A DNA stretch of 64,000 nucleotides from Symbiodinium kawagutii (GCA_009767595.1 VSDK01001976.1:82904-146903), one strand, 5' to 3'. Shown: positions 10,780 to 22,109, counted from the first letter of the stretch. Translations and numbers: made by a program. The notes: generated from the letters alone by a model not told the origin.

Positions 10780-11615
10780 GTTTTTGATATCAACTTCGGT
10801 TAGTTATGGTTGATATCAATGATTAATTAAGGGTTGATTCAGGGTATGGTTTTGGTGGATCATTAGTTCTAGTTGATCAATGGTTGATATGTTGATATTT
10901 GGCTGCTTAGTTAGTTGATTGACTTAAGTTAGTTGATGAATGGTTGATATTTAGTTGCTTAGTTTGTTGATCAAGGGTGGATTTGATGGTTGATTAGATG
11001 GTCACTTTGTGGTTGGTCGATTGTGAATTGTTTCTTAGTGGTTGATGAATGTAGTTGATTCAGGTCAGTGGTGGTTGGTGTTTTGGTTCATTGATATATA
11101 ATTAGGAGGGTTCGCTTAGAATGCGGAGGGGTCAGGTTTTGACACTCGTAAAGTGCTGGCGCAAGATGAATTGGTGGTTGATTTGATGGTTCAGGATAGA
11201 TGATGAGGGATATACTTCTCAATTGGCCCCTTATGATGCTTTAACACTTATTCAAAAATAGTGGTGAATGACAGTAGGCTGATGGTTGGTGATGGATCAT
11301 GATTGATGGTTACTCATGTGTAAAGATGATCATTGTTAATTGTTAATGAACCACAATCAGTACTCACTTGATCATTAACAAGCATCACTGGTCAGCTTAC
11401 AAGAGAAGTTTATCAGCCGTTTATTCGCCATTGCTACAAACATTATCTCTAAAACATTCTCAAAGGTTGTTGAATGAAAGCAACTCATTCCATTCAACTA
11501 CTGAGTTGAATAAAACATCCATCAAATGATTCCATTCAACTACTACCGACAGCAAAAAAACAGATCTCCAACCATTGACGATCAGCAGTGTCACCTGTGC
11601 TGCTGCCGTCCTCAG

Positions 11616-11730
11616 GACCTCAACCAGCTCTTTGGTCCGGACTTGGAACTTGCGGAGTTACGGCACCTGCAACTCATCCAGGCAAGCGCAAGTTGTGTGG
11701 GTGAAGGGCTCGAAAGAGCGAGGTGGCGAG
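11616..11730 (+). CDS. Unassigned exon before an introner
   Basis: From a ctcag|gac acceptor one frame reads DLNQLFGPDLELAELRHL then QLIQASASCVGEGLERAR. A second frame is also open, and only that one joins in phase to the segment at 11941. No family is recognised. Its 3' boundary is the AG|GTGGG junction with an IE-B element. Confidence 0.4.
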
Positions 11731-11940
11731 GTGGGTTAAGCAGTTAACCAACCAATTTCATAGCTGGTTATGCTGGTTAATCATAGGGGATCATGACTAA
11801 GACTAGTAGGGGATATACCCGCTATATGGCTGCGGGTCAAGCAGTTAACCAACCCATTTCATGGGGGACGAGTTCACCAAGAATTTCATGGGAAAACAAC
11901 CTGGTTAATGATAGGGGCACCAGGGCTGGTTTTGACCCAG
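11731..11940 (+). mobile_element. IE-B introner forming a putative complete intron
   Basis: The intron-like unit starts gtgggttaagcagttaacc and ends ggttttgacccag, which are the two IE-B ends. Exon-like sequence lies on both sides. AGGTGG is present at both junctions (11729-11734 and 11939-11944), as expected of a target-site duplication that also supplies splice signals. The left end is duplicated inside the unit (gcgggtcaagcagttaaccaa at about 11832), so one copy landed in another or the end was duplicated. Confidence 0.7.
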
Positions 11941-12069
11941 GTGGAAAAAAGTCTGGTGCACTTGTGGAGAGTGCACCAGGACGGATATGAATTGGGCGCG
12001 CGCACACAGTGGACCGCGACATTTGCAACACTTGTGATGCTTCCTGGTTTGCTCGCGGGGTGGCCCAAG
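11941..12069 (+). CDS. Unassigned exon with one hydrophobic segment
   Basis: The frame reads VEKSLVHLWRVHQDGYELG then WTATFATLVMLPGLLAGW and ends at a cccaag|gtagag donor. The second string could be a membrane helix. It is not a PDK motif, although PDK exons lie on both sides. It begins exactly at the right end of the IE-B element. Confidence 0.4.
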
Positions 12070-12434
12070 GTAGAGATTGTTTCATCAACACTTTCAGCAT
12101 TATCATATAGTTGTATCTCTTATCTATCAACTGTGCCTGCATGTTTTCGTAGAGCCTGCAAGCTCTCTGCGAAACATTTCTTACATCTAATTTATATTTG
12201 TCAACAATCCAAAATCAACTTCAGATTGGCAACCTATAGATACATCATTCAATGGTCGACATATTACCATCATCAGCTGACCTATTACCATCATCAGCTA
12301 CATCCACCTGATGGTGGCCAATATTAACAGCTTTGACCCATCTCATATCATCATCAGACCGTTGCCACCATCCGTATCATCATTGCTATGACTTTCCCGC
12401 GGCTTGTCTATCCGCGCGTCGCGGGGCTGCCCAG

Positions 12435-12560
12435 GACATCGAGGATTCTCTGGACGAATTCTTCACGAATCGCCTGACCTTGCGGCTGATGATCTCCCAC
12501 ATCCAAGCGCTCAATGCCAACAAGACCGTGAACAGCGACGGCGAGGCAGACGGGGGGTGG
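12435..12560 (+). CDS. PDK-family kinase, exon with FLDxFFxxRxxxRxLIxxH motif
   Basis: Starting after cccag|gac, it reads DIEDSLDEFFTNRLTLRL and then MISHIQALNANKT. PDK/BCKDK proteins have F-L-D-x-F-(Y/F)-x-x-R-I-x-x-R-x-L-I-x-x-H here. This is the helix preceding the ATP-binding domain and contains the conserved histidine region. Phase 0 at the start matches phase 0 at 10779. The frame runs on with VNSDGEADGGWRHD to about 12560. The donor could be aac-aag-acc|gtg or a later GC site, so the right end is approximate. Confidence 0.75.
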
Positions 12561-14071
12561 CGGCACGATGCGCTTAGCACCTCAACCCATCAGGTTGACA
12601 CACGCACAACGCAGCTGGGGGTTTCGCCTTCCGAAAAAATGGTGGTTTCACATAGGGTTTCCAAGTTATCGTTCTGGGATGGCCCCACTACTTGCTATAC
12701 TCATCGCTTTTGTGGCCACAATGTCTCGGCAGTTGTGGTGTTTTCACCCGGTTTCCGATTAATGCATCAATTGGACAGTCATTTTGGAAATAAACTGCTG
12801 ACCGGCTGTGATATCACAAGCTTGACAATAAATTTATCCTAGTACTCCTAACATTTAGCTGTTACTAGTATCCTGGTATCACAAGCTTTTGGAAATCCTA
12901 ATCGTTTCATAACAGCCGATTTCGCCGCAGTGCATTGCTCCGGTCTGCCGCCTGTCACTGCCCGGATATCGACCAAGGCTCACTGGCTGTGAACTTCCCA
13001 GCAAGCCGCAGGGGTTGGCGTTGTCAAAGCCACTGGTTTGGCTTTACTGCGTTGTTGCTATAGTTCATTTATGTTCATTTTCTTATATTCAACTCATGAC
13101 ATCTAATAACTGTTCCTTGTAGCACCACATAGCGACAACCCAACCAACTCAACCAACCCAACCAATCACAAGTTATAAAGATATGTTCCTATGCACGTGG
13201 CCAGCCCAGCTTTGCAGTGAATTCAGGCCATGGTGGGCGTGGTGAACGTGAGCACTCATCCCATCACCATCCTCTCCCGGGCGTGCTCACAGCGGACGTG
13301 CATGGTGGCTGATAGTGGTGGTGCTCAATGGTGGTTGATGGTGGTTAATGAATGATGGTGGTTCATGGCAGATTGTGGCTGATGGTTGATGGTAGTCGAT
13401 AGTTGATGCTGATTGCTGGTGCCAACCAAAGACCCAGAATGACCCAGGAACGTGCCAAGAATTTGGGCTTGCCAGCAAAGAATTCTGTTGATATGGTCCC
13501 AACACGATGAAACCAATGATGACGTATGGGTGGGATCCTCATCGCTGGTTGTCATAAAAAATGTGGCTCTTTGAGACCTTCGCGCCTGGGGTACCCCATC
13601 GATTGCACACGTCCCACGTTTTCGGTGAACCAGACAGGTACGTGGCAACGCGCTTCATGTGCATGCGGGATTTTCAGACAGCCTGGCGCTGAGCGATGAC
13701 GTGGATGGATTCAGTGTTGTAGTGCTGCACGTTTGGGATCTGACAAGGAATTCCTAGAATTCCTATCGAAAGGTGCATTGTCCTCGGGCAGTTCATCGTA
13801 TAAGCCAAAGTAGTCCTAGAATTCCTATGGACCAGGTTCCGTCGCATGGATCGGTTCTGAAGCATTTGCTTCGGAAATGAAGCTTAAACAAATGATTGAT
13901 GATCTCTTGGTTCGCTGGTGAGCTGAAAGGGATCCACAGATTTTGATCACAGCGCTACGCTGCTAGTTGTGGGTGCCCTGTACCCTGGCTGTTGCGATGG
14001 CGAACTTGGGTTGTGGCTTGACTCATAGCCAGGTATATCCCCTAGGCCCCTCCTACAATGTCAACCATGCA
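12561..14071. other. Intron-like stretch with weak exon candidates
   Basis: At about 13585-13638 a patch reads PIDCTRPTFSVNQT up to a cag|gtacgt donor. PDKs have an I-D-x-x-x-x-P-x-x-V segment between the exons at 12435 and 45465, so this is a possible kinase exon, unproven. Other GC-rich patches (12940-13030, 13420-13480) are open in several frames. ctagaattcctat occurs twice (about 13752 and 13816). Confidence 0.3.
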
Positions 14072-14168
14072 CCATATGGGGTTTCTCAAGTCACAGGGGT
14101 ACCTCCAAAATCAGTAGTAAACCAATCAGGTTTGGGGTACCCCTATTTTGAGAAACCACCATATATAG
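14072..14168. mobile_element. IE-A introner-like element
   Basis: The TIRs are catatggggtttctcaagtc and ctattttgagaaaccaccatat. The interior is short (about 50 bp). ATAT on both sides may be the duplication. Confidence 0.85.
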
Positions 14169-14329
14169 TTGGTATGTCTCTTATAATTGTCGATCATTAT
14201 CTCCTATTATCTCGTAGTATTTATCTCCTTTTATTGTTTGAAGAACCCATACATGAGTTGTTTAACCAATATTGTTCGTTATTATGGCGTATGATTACCG
14301 AGTAATTATCATCGATTATGAACCATTCT

Positions 14330-14700
14330 CATAGGTTAAATGCCATTATCAACCATTGTCTGGTCACATTAACCACTACTAACCATTATCAACCACTATT
14401 AACATCTTTTTTGGCAATTAACCACTGTTAACATGCACAACTCTTCCATGGTTGCTCAATAGTGGTTAATAATGGTCAGCCATTACCACTACTTTTTTTT
14501 TCAAAACTGGTAGTCGTTGACTATTATTAACCACTACTGACCATTAATAATGGTCAGCTCAACTACTATTAAAATGATTAATAATGGTCAGCCATTACCA
14601 CTACTAAGCCATTATTAACCATTATTAACCACTATAACCCCTACTAACCACTATTAACCCCTACTAGTATTAACCACTACTAAGCCATTATTAACTACAC
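14330..14700. repeat. Low-complexity AACCA(C/T)TA tract
   Basis: Imperfect repeats of ATTAACCACTATTAACC run for about 370 bp. A unit containing aatggtcagccattaccacta is duplicated at about 14472 and 14586. No gene is seen. Confidence 0.7.
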
Positions 14701-14734
14701 CATTTTTGCTCAACTGCTTTTTTTCTTGCACCAC

Positions 14735-14832
14735 GAGCCGCCAGCTGACAGTGGCACCGGCAAGCCACCCTCCCTGGTGTCGCGGCGGCCTGGCCGTGGA
14801 ATTTCATATTGGCTACGCCTGTGTTTGGCTTC
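14735..14832 (+). CDS. Unassigned exon candidate
   Basis: A GC-rich island is open in two + frames, one reading DSGTGKPPSLVSRRPGRG and one reading QLTVAPASHPPWCRGGLAV. Splice ends are uncertain and no family is recognised. Confidence 0.25.
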
Positions 14833-15183
14833 AGAATTAGATTCGAAGGGATGACAATGATTGATTTTTTTTCCATTGAAGCTCTCAAGGTCTAAGCCTG
14901 TAGCTAGTTGGATGGGACTCAGGCTCTCAATGATTGATTAAGCTTGATAATTACTGTTAAATAGGATAGTTATTGTTTGGCTTCAGAATGGCATTCGAAG
15001 GGATGATATATGTTATTTAAGCCTAATAATTCTATTTCACAATTCCATCATGGTCTTTATAGGAATAAGCCTATTTAAGCCTTACAGTTGTTTGTTCTAC
15101 AATAATTTCGTTTACCCGATTCATTAAGAGTATGTAAGCCTATTCAGACACCTTTTTTTAAAGATTGATGATATACTACTAAG

Positions 15184-15267
15184 GTGTTCTGGAACGACCC
15201 ATGGAAATCAGCCAAGGCCCCGGAACTCTTGGTAAATGGCACCATGCACGACGAATACGTTCAGCAG
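15184..15267 (+). CDS. Possible PDK exon before the N-box
   Basis: Splice sites are clean: aag|gtgttc acceptor and cagcag|gtggca donor, giving exactly 28 codons. It reads VFWNDPWKSAKAPELLVNG then TMHDEYVQQ. PDKs carry A-P-E-(L/I)-x-(V/I)-x-G followed by a short acidic stretch and Y-V just before the N-box helix, so APELLVNG...EYV fits both motif and order. However, phase 0 at its end does not match the phase-2 start of the exon at 45465, so another exon or another splice site would be needed. Confidence 0.4.
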
Positions 15268-15425
15268 GTGGCAGCCCAGAAGCTGTGGCTGGGGAAATCC
15301 TGGCTGTGGAGTATCGGAATCGCCAGGATCAATCATGATCAATGCCCGTTCACCACGGATCAAACAATTGGATAAATGAGTGTTTTGATTAGTGCCTGAT
15401 CACCAGGGATTGACACAGTTGGATA

Positions 15426-15538
15426 AATGGGTGTTTCTCAAAATAAGGTACCCTCCAGTCATCATCCTTTTGAAACCGTTTATGGTGACAGACCGACCAT
15501 ATCTTTGGGGGTCTCCTATTTTGATAAACAACCAAATC
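15426..15538. mobile_element. IE-A introner-like element
   Basis: gggtgtttctcaaaataagg and cctattttgataaacaacc are inverted ends. It is about 110 bp with no ORF. Confidence 0.8.
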
Positions 15539-16221
15539 AGGGATTACCCCCCAAGGCTTTTGGAGAGTCTTGATGGCTTGCCAACCCGAAGTCTTTTTTT
15601 GATTCTAAGGTGTTGACCGGCAGTAACACAGCATCAGCACAATCTTCTTTGTTCCCAAAAACTGTAAAATGAAAGGTGTCAGCCAACTTGTTGGATTGAT
15701 ATGGATTGATAAGATTTGATATAGTTGCTGGAATTCCAGAGTCAACTGGCAAACTGGTTCGATTATCACCTTTCATTGGCAGTACAACCGGGTACTTCTT
15801 AGTTGAAGTGGTTGAGTCCATCCCATTTGGTGCCTGAGAATTTCATGAATCAACCAGAACGATGCATCGAGGCTGGCTGGAAACAGCAGCCGTTACAAGT
15901 CAAGTAGGTTGTTGATTGGAGTAATGGGTAAGAAGTAAAGGGTGACAATGCATAGCGCTGGTTCTTGGATAGGACAGCGCCAGTCTGTCGTCGTTTCGAC
16001 AGGGAAGCTGACTCCACCATCGGAGATCCACATTAACCTCCGTAGATTTTATGGTCAGTCACTGGCCATTGATGGTTGTGGTGGAGTTGAATACAGATCT
16101 ATATCACTAATGCCTACAGTTTTATTTTGGGAAGATGTGACCAACTGCGAACCCAGAGGGGTCACCATCAAGTTGCTGTTGCTTCTTCCGGCTCAGTCGA
16201 CATGATTCGTCCATCTCCCCT

Positions 16222-16392
16222 ATGACTAAAGGTGCTGGCAATGGTAATGCTTCGTCGGCAAAGACTGCGAACAAACGCAATGGCAGCAAAGAAAGACGTT
16301 CATCGGTGGCGTCAATGGACAAGAGAACGGGCATGCCAGTGGAATCCTGCGTGATACAGCCAGAAAGAAGTCGGCCGCTTTGGAAGCCTGAT
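16222..16392 (+). CDS. CNBD channel, probable N-terminal exon
   Basis: From ATG at 16222 the frame reads MTKGAGNGNASSAKT, then a basic stretch NKRNGSKERRSS, then MPVESCVIQPERSRPLWKP. A long, charged, disordered N-terminus followed by an S-R-P-x-W-x-P string shortly before S1 is common in protist EAG/CNBD channels. It lies 1.3 kb upstream of the S1-S2 exon with nothing better between. The ATG may not be the true start, because an AG|G acceptor also occurs at 16231. The donor is taken as gat|gcattt, but is uncertain. Confidence 0.5.
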
Positions 16393-16756
16393 GCATTTAT
16401 TGCTGGTTGCCCGTTTCAAGCGTTCATTATAAATGAAATGAACAACTATGAAATTGTTGTTGAACATAGTATTCTTTATGTTTAAAGATCAACGAACATA
16501 CCATAGTTACTATGGTTCTCCGCTGTGAATAGCTATGGATTGTATTTGTATGTATCCATTACCAAGTTGGATGATTTGTTGAAATGACATATTTTTGGAG
16601 ATCACCTCAAACCACCACATTATGTTGAAAGCGATTTTGAGTTAAACCAGATTCCGTCAGTTTGGTTACGAACCCTGTGGTGTTGGTTGCGACCGTGACT
16701 CATTCTCCTTGAGCTCAGTCAAAATCATTTCCGGATGGCGTAGTGCCACGCAGAAA

Positions 16757-16968
16757 CATGGATCTGTTGTTTGGAGGTTTCTTAAAATAGGCAACCCCAA
16801 AAATGGTAGTGAAACCTCCATATTAAGATATAAATATAGGCAAAATAGTAGTGAAACCAACATAAATGGATTGTTGGTCATCCAACCATAAAAAAATAGT
16901 TGATTTGTTACTGTGAATGAGTAGTGTTGGATGACCTAAAGGTCCCCCGATTTTGAGAAACCACCAGG
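16757..16968. mobile_element. IE-A element, enlarged
   Basis: Ends ggaggtttcttaaaataggc and ccgattttgagaaaccacc are typical, but the interior is about 170 bp. It contains a repeated aaaatagtagtgaaacc / aaaatggtagtgaaacc. Confidence 0.65.
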
Positions 16969-17656
16969 TAGCATGGTATTTAGCACTGATAGGAAACACC
17001 ACTCGTCGTAATCAAAACACTATACTCGTGGGAATTTGTTCTGGCAGGAATCCATGGTGTAACTCTAGATGAGCCACGAGGAAATAGAACCTGGCAGCCA
17101 AAAAGCCGGGTAGTACTGTAAGTTATATGCTTGGCTAGCTAGAACTAGTAGCTTAACCCATCCAATCAGCAAAGTGGCCAATGTATGGCTCTAAAAATGC
17201 TGCAACTGCGAGGTACTGGTGAAGCCTTCCACTCAGCCATCTCACAGAGTTGACGAAGAATCAAGCAAGACTGGTAGGGACTTCAGCAGCAACCAAAAAT
17301 AGCCTGTGGGTTGTAAAGTATGGTGAATTACAAGTTACCAACAGTAGCCACGGAATTTAGTAGGCCACAGTCACCGGAACCAACAATAGCCAACAGTACG
17401 TTACTTGTTTATCACAAGTTGACCAGATTGACAAAGGTGAATAGTCGCAGGCGTTGGAAACTTCCGAACACCGTTGGCGTTTTTTCTCGTTGGTCGCTTC
17501 CCGAAGCAACGAGAACAGGCGCTTGATTCATTCTTGCTGTTGGCATTTGTTGGCATTTGTTGGCTATTGCCCACCATGAACCATGGTACACCATGAACCA
17601 TAATGACCCATATCGATCATGGTTCCATCCAGTTTGCAGCTTGCTGGAACCGCCCA

Positions 17657-17853
17657 GGAGGTGGGACACACTCTGTGCCACACTGCTGATCCTGGTCGCC
17701 ATCTTTACGCCTTTCGAAGCCGGCTTTCTGGAGGGCGACCTTTTCTCCTGGATGGGACTTTTGAATCTCATCACCAACATCTTCTTCATGATGGATATGT
17801 TGCTGCAATTCTTTATCGCATATCCCATCGAGACCAGATATGGCCCCAGATGG
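17657..17853 (+). CDS. CNBD channel, exon with S1 and S2
   Basis: After a cgcccag acceptor the frame reads RRWDTLCATLLILVAIFTPF, a first membrane helix, then FSWMGLLNLITNIFFMM and DMLLQFFIAYPIETRYGPRW. S2 ends with the D-x-x-L-x-F-F-x-A-(Y/F) signature of EAG/HCN/CNG-type channels. The channel would sit in a membrane and pass cations under joint control of voltage and the cytoplasmic CNBD. The exon may begin earlier, because the frame is open from 17557 with SWFHPVCSLLEPP. The donor is taken at tgg|gtgctg; the missing S2-S3 link means the true 3' end is open. Confidence 0.85.
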
Positions 17854-19609
17854 GTGCTGCAGCGACTTGGAGAAACGCAAGCGTTTCTGCGTCCACAACT
17901 TGAAACCATCGATAGCTATAGCCGCAAGTCGTTGGGGGAGCGTAGGGGAAAATCACGCCAGAATGCAGGTATCTGGTGACTGAGGCGATATAGTTTGTGA
18001 TACATTAAGATATAGTGATTCACTGATGCTTGTTAGAATCATACCGTCATAATTGGGAGAGTTTTCATGGTCCGTGATTGTGAGAACATTGATCAACAGC
18101 CGGTGATTCACCATGCGACCAGGGGCTGAAGGGCTGACTTTGGGGTGTCCCTAAATACTTCAAAAATGGATGATGTCTAATGTTCATCGCAGCAGTTGTT
18201 ACGTGTTGTTATTTCTTGTGGGTGCTGCCAGTTTCATTCATGCCATGACTTGCTGGGTAGCTGAGGAAACGACTCATTGCAATTCGGTATCTGAAGGGTT
18301 GGTTCGCAATTGATTTGTCGGGTGCCTCAGAGACCTGGGTGCAGAGTGACCTTGCAAACAGCTTGGCAGGGGATCAGAAAGGTTGAGAGAAGCCAACAAA
18401 AAAATGGTGCATGTTGTGGCTACAAGTGCTTCCGGCGATGCTGATTTTCTGCTTCTTTTGTAGGACCTTCCACAGACTTGATCGCTCGGAATGTTTTTGA
18501 ACATGGCTCCAATCACTCTGCAGATTTGGGCGCCATTTGTTTGTCCTGATTTGGAGCGACTCCACTGGCAAGTGATTGAGGGTGGATGATGGTCAATATA
18601 TGAATGAAAGCTAAATGGATGACTTGTACGACAATGAAAGCTGGATTCTCGGGGCGTTTCACAATTGCTCAGTGAATGCGGTTTTTGAGTACGTTTGATA
18701 CATTTGGAGCAGCAAAACAAACAGGTGTGTAATTACATTGATGGTGAAAATTGCCCATTATCATCTCCAAGCAAGTCATGTTTCACTGACTGGAAACATC
18801 CACTTGAATGATCGTCTATGCTTCATGTTCTCTGGATGTTCATCATGAATAGGAGTTCATCAAACCATTGAGTTGCAGCAAACATGATGCTTCACTGATT
18901 GAGAACAGAAGACACAAGCACAGTAGGTAATTAGATGGAGGGTTCTCCAAGTAGGGAACCTCCAAAATGGGACGGTTTAGGGGTACCCCTATTTGAGAAA
19001 CGCCCAGATCTATATGTAGTGTTTTACCATTGTTTGTCAGTCTTAGGCAACAACCATCATCATGCACGTAGCAGTGAACCGTAGACAGTCCTACTTACAT
19101 TTGTTATACACGCTTGATCATAGCAGCAGGTAACCATAGTCAGGCGCAGCGATAGCAAGTTACCACATAGACTGCTTTGATTCAAAAGTGGCCATCGCCG
19201 TCTTGGGATCTTCCAGTCTCAAAAACGAATAGCAAACGTTTGATTCTGTGTCACTCATCCTCATCTAAGATCATCTGAGCAAAAATGGAAGATCAAAAAT
19301 CATCATCCCACACAAGTCAATCGTCTAGAGTGGTGGATAGCCCAATCAGTAAATCATCGATATGGTGGATATGCGCACCAGCTGGTCCTGCGCATGCGAC
19401 TCATCACTCGGCTTCACCTGGGGCTCCGGATGAGTTTCAAGAGTTCACTGATAAAGTCCTAGTCAAAGTCCTTAAACTCATTGAAATCACCAATTGGATC
19501 CACTCGTTGATTGTAACTCATTGATCCTTAAACTCATTGAATGGATCCCCAATTGATAATTCCAATTGGATCATTTCCGAGATCGTTTGTCCGCTCGTGA
19601 ACCGCACAG
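17854..19609. other. Channel intron region
   Basis: It holds an IE-A element at 18928-19008 (ggttctccaagtagggaacc / ctatttgagaaacgccc). A minus-strand frame of 148 codons at 18274-18720 has no recognisable domain. A short exon for the first part of S3 should lie here but was not identified. Confidence 0.4.
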
Positions 19610-19684
19610 GGCGAGCACTTTACCCTTGGACTACCTCTCGCCGGGCAGCGGCCTGGGCCTGCTCCGCACCATCCGCTTGCTCAG
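19610..19684 (+). CDS. CNBD channel, end of S3 and first half of S4
   Basis: The frame reads TLPLDYLSPGSG then LGLLRTIRLL. S3 of these channels ends in (F/L)-x-x-D-x-(L/V)-S, and S4 begins with R at every third position. The exon ends ctc-ag|gcgagg, a GC donor. Joining to 20419 gives LLRTIRLLRLLKLLRLAR, a perfect S4 periodicity, which confirms both the GC donor and the frame. The 5' end is approximate; acceptors at 19609 and 19615 are both possible. Confidence 0.85.
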
Positions 19685-20418
19685 GCGAGGGAAGGGGCTG
19701 CAGGGGCTGAGTGCCCATGGAGGGCCCCCCCTGGGTAGCCGGGTCATCCATGGAGAAGCCCCTGCTGATGCTGGAGGTTAGCTGGAAAACATGAGGATCA
19801 ACGCGTTCAGTTCCAAACGCTGTGAAGCAAACTTGCTGGAGTTTTCATCTTCCCCATGATTTTCAGATTTGGGGATCTTTCGGGTGAACTGGTGAATGGC
19901 TCAAGGTTGCAACTACGGGATGTCGTGAAGGGGGCGTACCATAGCCTCCTTACATGTTAGTAGGTGATCCCCTCCCTTCTCCTCGGACAACATTTCGAGA
20001 TTCTCAACCAGTGGGGGCTCGGAGGAAGAATGGAATTGTATTCTCCATGGACAGGAGTCATTACCATTCATAGGGACAGAATGAATGTTCCAAATTCAAT
20101 GTTGCAATGCACCGCTGGAACAATATTAATTATGTGATTTGGATCGATTTTGCACATTTCTTTGTGTGTGTGTCCCGCTCTTGCTGCGCCCTGATGATGA
20201 ATATATGAATGTTCCTGAGCATGTTCAAGCTCACTGCCATCCCCCGTGTGCGTGCTGTTGTTTGATCGTGAAGTATTGGGACTCGTACATTGACAGGTTC
20301 CAACCTTTCTTGATCTTGTGAGTTCATAGGTGTGTTACCGGTCACGAGTTGTCAACGCTTTGAACGTCGTTGTTCGATCGTGCCTCCATGGTGGGTTCCA
20401 CTTTCAACTCGCCGCAAG

Positions 20419-20459
20419 GTTGCTGAAGCTTCTCCGTTTGGCACGAGGCCGGTGGCACA
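20419..20459 (+). CDS. CNBD channel, second half of S4 (41-bp exon)
   Basis: The exon reads (R)LLKLLRLARGRWH(S) from gccgcaag|gttgct to cac-a|gttttc. It joins in phase to the exons on both sides. It supplies the lower charges of the voltage sensor and the S4-S5 linker. Confidence 0.85.
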
Positions 20460-20888
20460 GTTTTCCAGCTCCTGGACATTTTCAGCAGGGCCTGGGGATA
20501 TCGTGGCCGCTTAACTGCTCCAAGCAGTCGATATGAGTCGTTCTTCACAGGGTGTTCTTTTGTACAATGTGTCTTCATAGATCAGTTGTATTCAATACCA
20601 CTATGCTACAACCTTGGCTATTATGATTTTCATCGTGGGTCTAGGCTGCAACCCCAAGAAAGTGGACGAATCTTGTCTCAGCACCTGGCTATCCACTAGG
20701 CAGTGCTGTTTCCCGCTGGTTGAGGAGAGTTCCACAGGTTGCTGGGGGGAATTCGCTGATTCATGACAACCATGATGATGGTCAAGAGCTTGTTATGGTG
20801 AAGAAGGGTCGCTTAAGAATGACAGTGAGCAATGGGTGATGTTTGATACTGCTTTGTTGGCGGCTGATGTCATGGACCTGAACGCCAG

Positions 20889-21025
20889 GCATCCGTGTGG
20901 TGCGGAGATATCAGGCGGAATTTGGGCTTTCCTACCGGAAATTCACGCTGTATCTGCTGTTTTTTTCTGTTCTGGCGGTCTCCCATTGGCTGGCCTGCAC
21001 CTTGGGGATCATGCACAAGTTTCAA
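20889..21025 (+). CDS. CNBD channel, S5
   Basis: After cgccag|gc it reads IRVVRRYQAEFGLSYRKF and then the S5 helix TLYLLFFSVLAVSHWLACTL. H-W-x-A-C is the usual S5 end in CNG/EAG/HCN relatives. The 3' end is set at the caa|gtggag donor. The frame runs on to about 21096 without a stop, and the join to the turret exon is not fixed. Confidence 0.8.
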
Positions 21026-21572
21026 GTGGAGTCGCCTGGCAGAGGGCTGCAGATATCTGCAGAGCGGACTGTGGAAGGGTGGGCAACGATGATGTCTGAC
21101 GTTGGAATTTATATGTCAAGCTTTATCGCGAAATTGTGATTACTTCACGACTTGTTGAATTCAAGAAATTGTGGTGACGCATTTGATATTTTTCTGATGA
21201 ACGTGCCGATGTTCAACCAGGGTCTTGAAGGGATTATCCACTATCACAACCAAATCCATCACGACATTAAAGCAATACAACGCAACATTGAGTGATAACT
21301 TTGATGAATAATAATTCAACCATGATCAGCTGGATGCTGATGAGTAGGCCCCTTCTGAGAATCGGGATGAATCCAGCCTCGAAATATATGCCAGTGTTTG
21401 CCACTTCTACCGTACCATTCATATTATATTTTCATATGATATCTGATTGACATAGCTCCAACAACTACCCACACACCAACCAACCCACCCACCAACCCAC
21501 CCTGCCAAAGAACAACTCCAAGCGCAACCGTAATGCTTCACAGTGTTTCACCCCGCGCGGCCCAGGGGTGAG

Positions 21573-21684
21573 ATCTGCAGTACTTGGGACATCGAGGAAG
21601 GCCGTGAGGATTGCTCCACCACCTGGATGACGGAAGGCTTGAGATATACTGCCAACTGGCAGCCCTCGGAGACCTGGCTCCGTG
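21573..21684 (+). CDS. CNBD channel, turret exon
   Basis: The frame reads CSTWDIEEGREDCSTTW then MTEGLRYTANWQPSETWLR and ends cgt-g|gtgagt, a canonical donor. W-x-x-x-x-T-W-L strings between S5 and the pore are typical of these channels. It joins in phase to 21889. The 5' boundary is one of several AGs between 21565 and 21580. Two or more cysteines here could form an extracellular disulphide (inference). Confidence 0.65.
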
Positions 21685-21888
21685 GTGAGTCATGTGGTTT
21701 CTAAGGGTTGATGATTAGTCAATGATTATGGTCATTAGTTCATTGTGGTTAATGATAAATCGTGAAGTGATGAATGATTTATGAAATGTGATCAATAGAG
21801 ATTATAAGGATTAATCGGTGATGAATGATGCTTCATGATGGTGACTAAATGATTGACCAATGGCTATTGCTCGGCTTGAACGGTGAAG

Positions 21889-22029
21889 GGTTGATTGCCG
21901 CCGAGGAAAATCCGACGGTCACGATCTTCGAGGCTTACGTCATGGCATTCTACACGGGTATCACCATCTTAGTCCATCCCCACGCGTACGACGCCACAGG
22001 CACTGGCAACTGGGCCCTGCGCAGCGCAC
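21889..22029 (+). CDS. CNBD channel, pore helix and atypical selectivity filter
   Basis: From gtgaag|gg the frame reads GLIAAEENPTVTIFEAY, then VMAFYTGITILVHPHAYD, then ATGTGNWALRSA, with donor gcac|gtagcg. The pore helix Y-V-x-A-x-Y-x-x-x-T aligns with the family. Where the potassium filter T-x-G-Y-G-D should be, the sequence is H-P-H-A-Y-D. Both filter glycines are absent although the spacing is kept and the Asp is present. The exon joins in phase to S6 at 22512. It may be a non-selective or non-conducting subunit; see findings. Confidence 0.8.
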
Positions 22030-22109
22030 GTAGCGTGAAACATGAGGGGAAGGCAGTGGAAGGGGTGTCACCGTAGAGGTTTGCTTCTTCCAGTTCATGG
22101 TTTCTTAAA

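Noticed and set aside
18274-18720. 148-codon minus-strand frame in the channel intron
   Set aside because: No domain, no splice or start support, and all recognised genes here are on the + strand.
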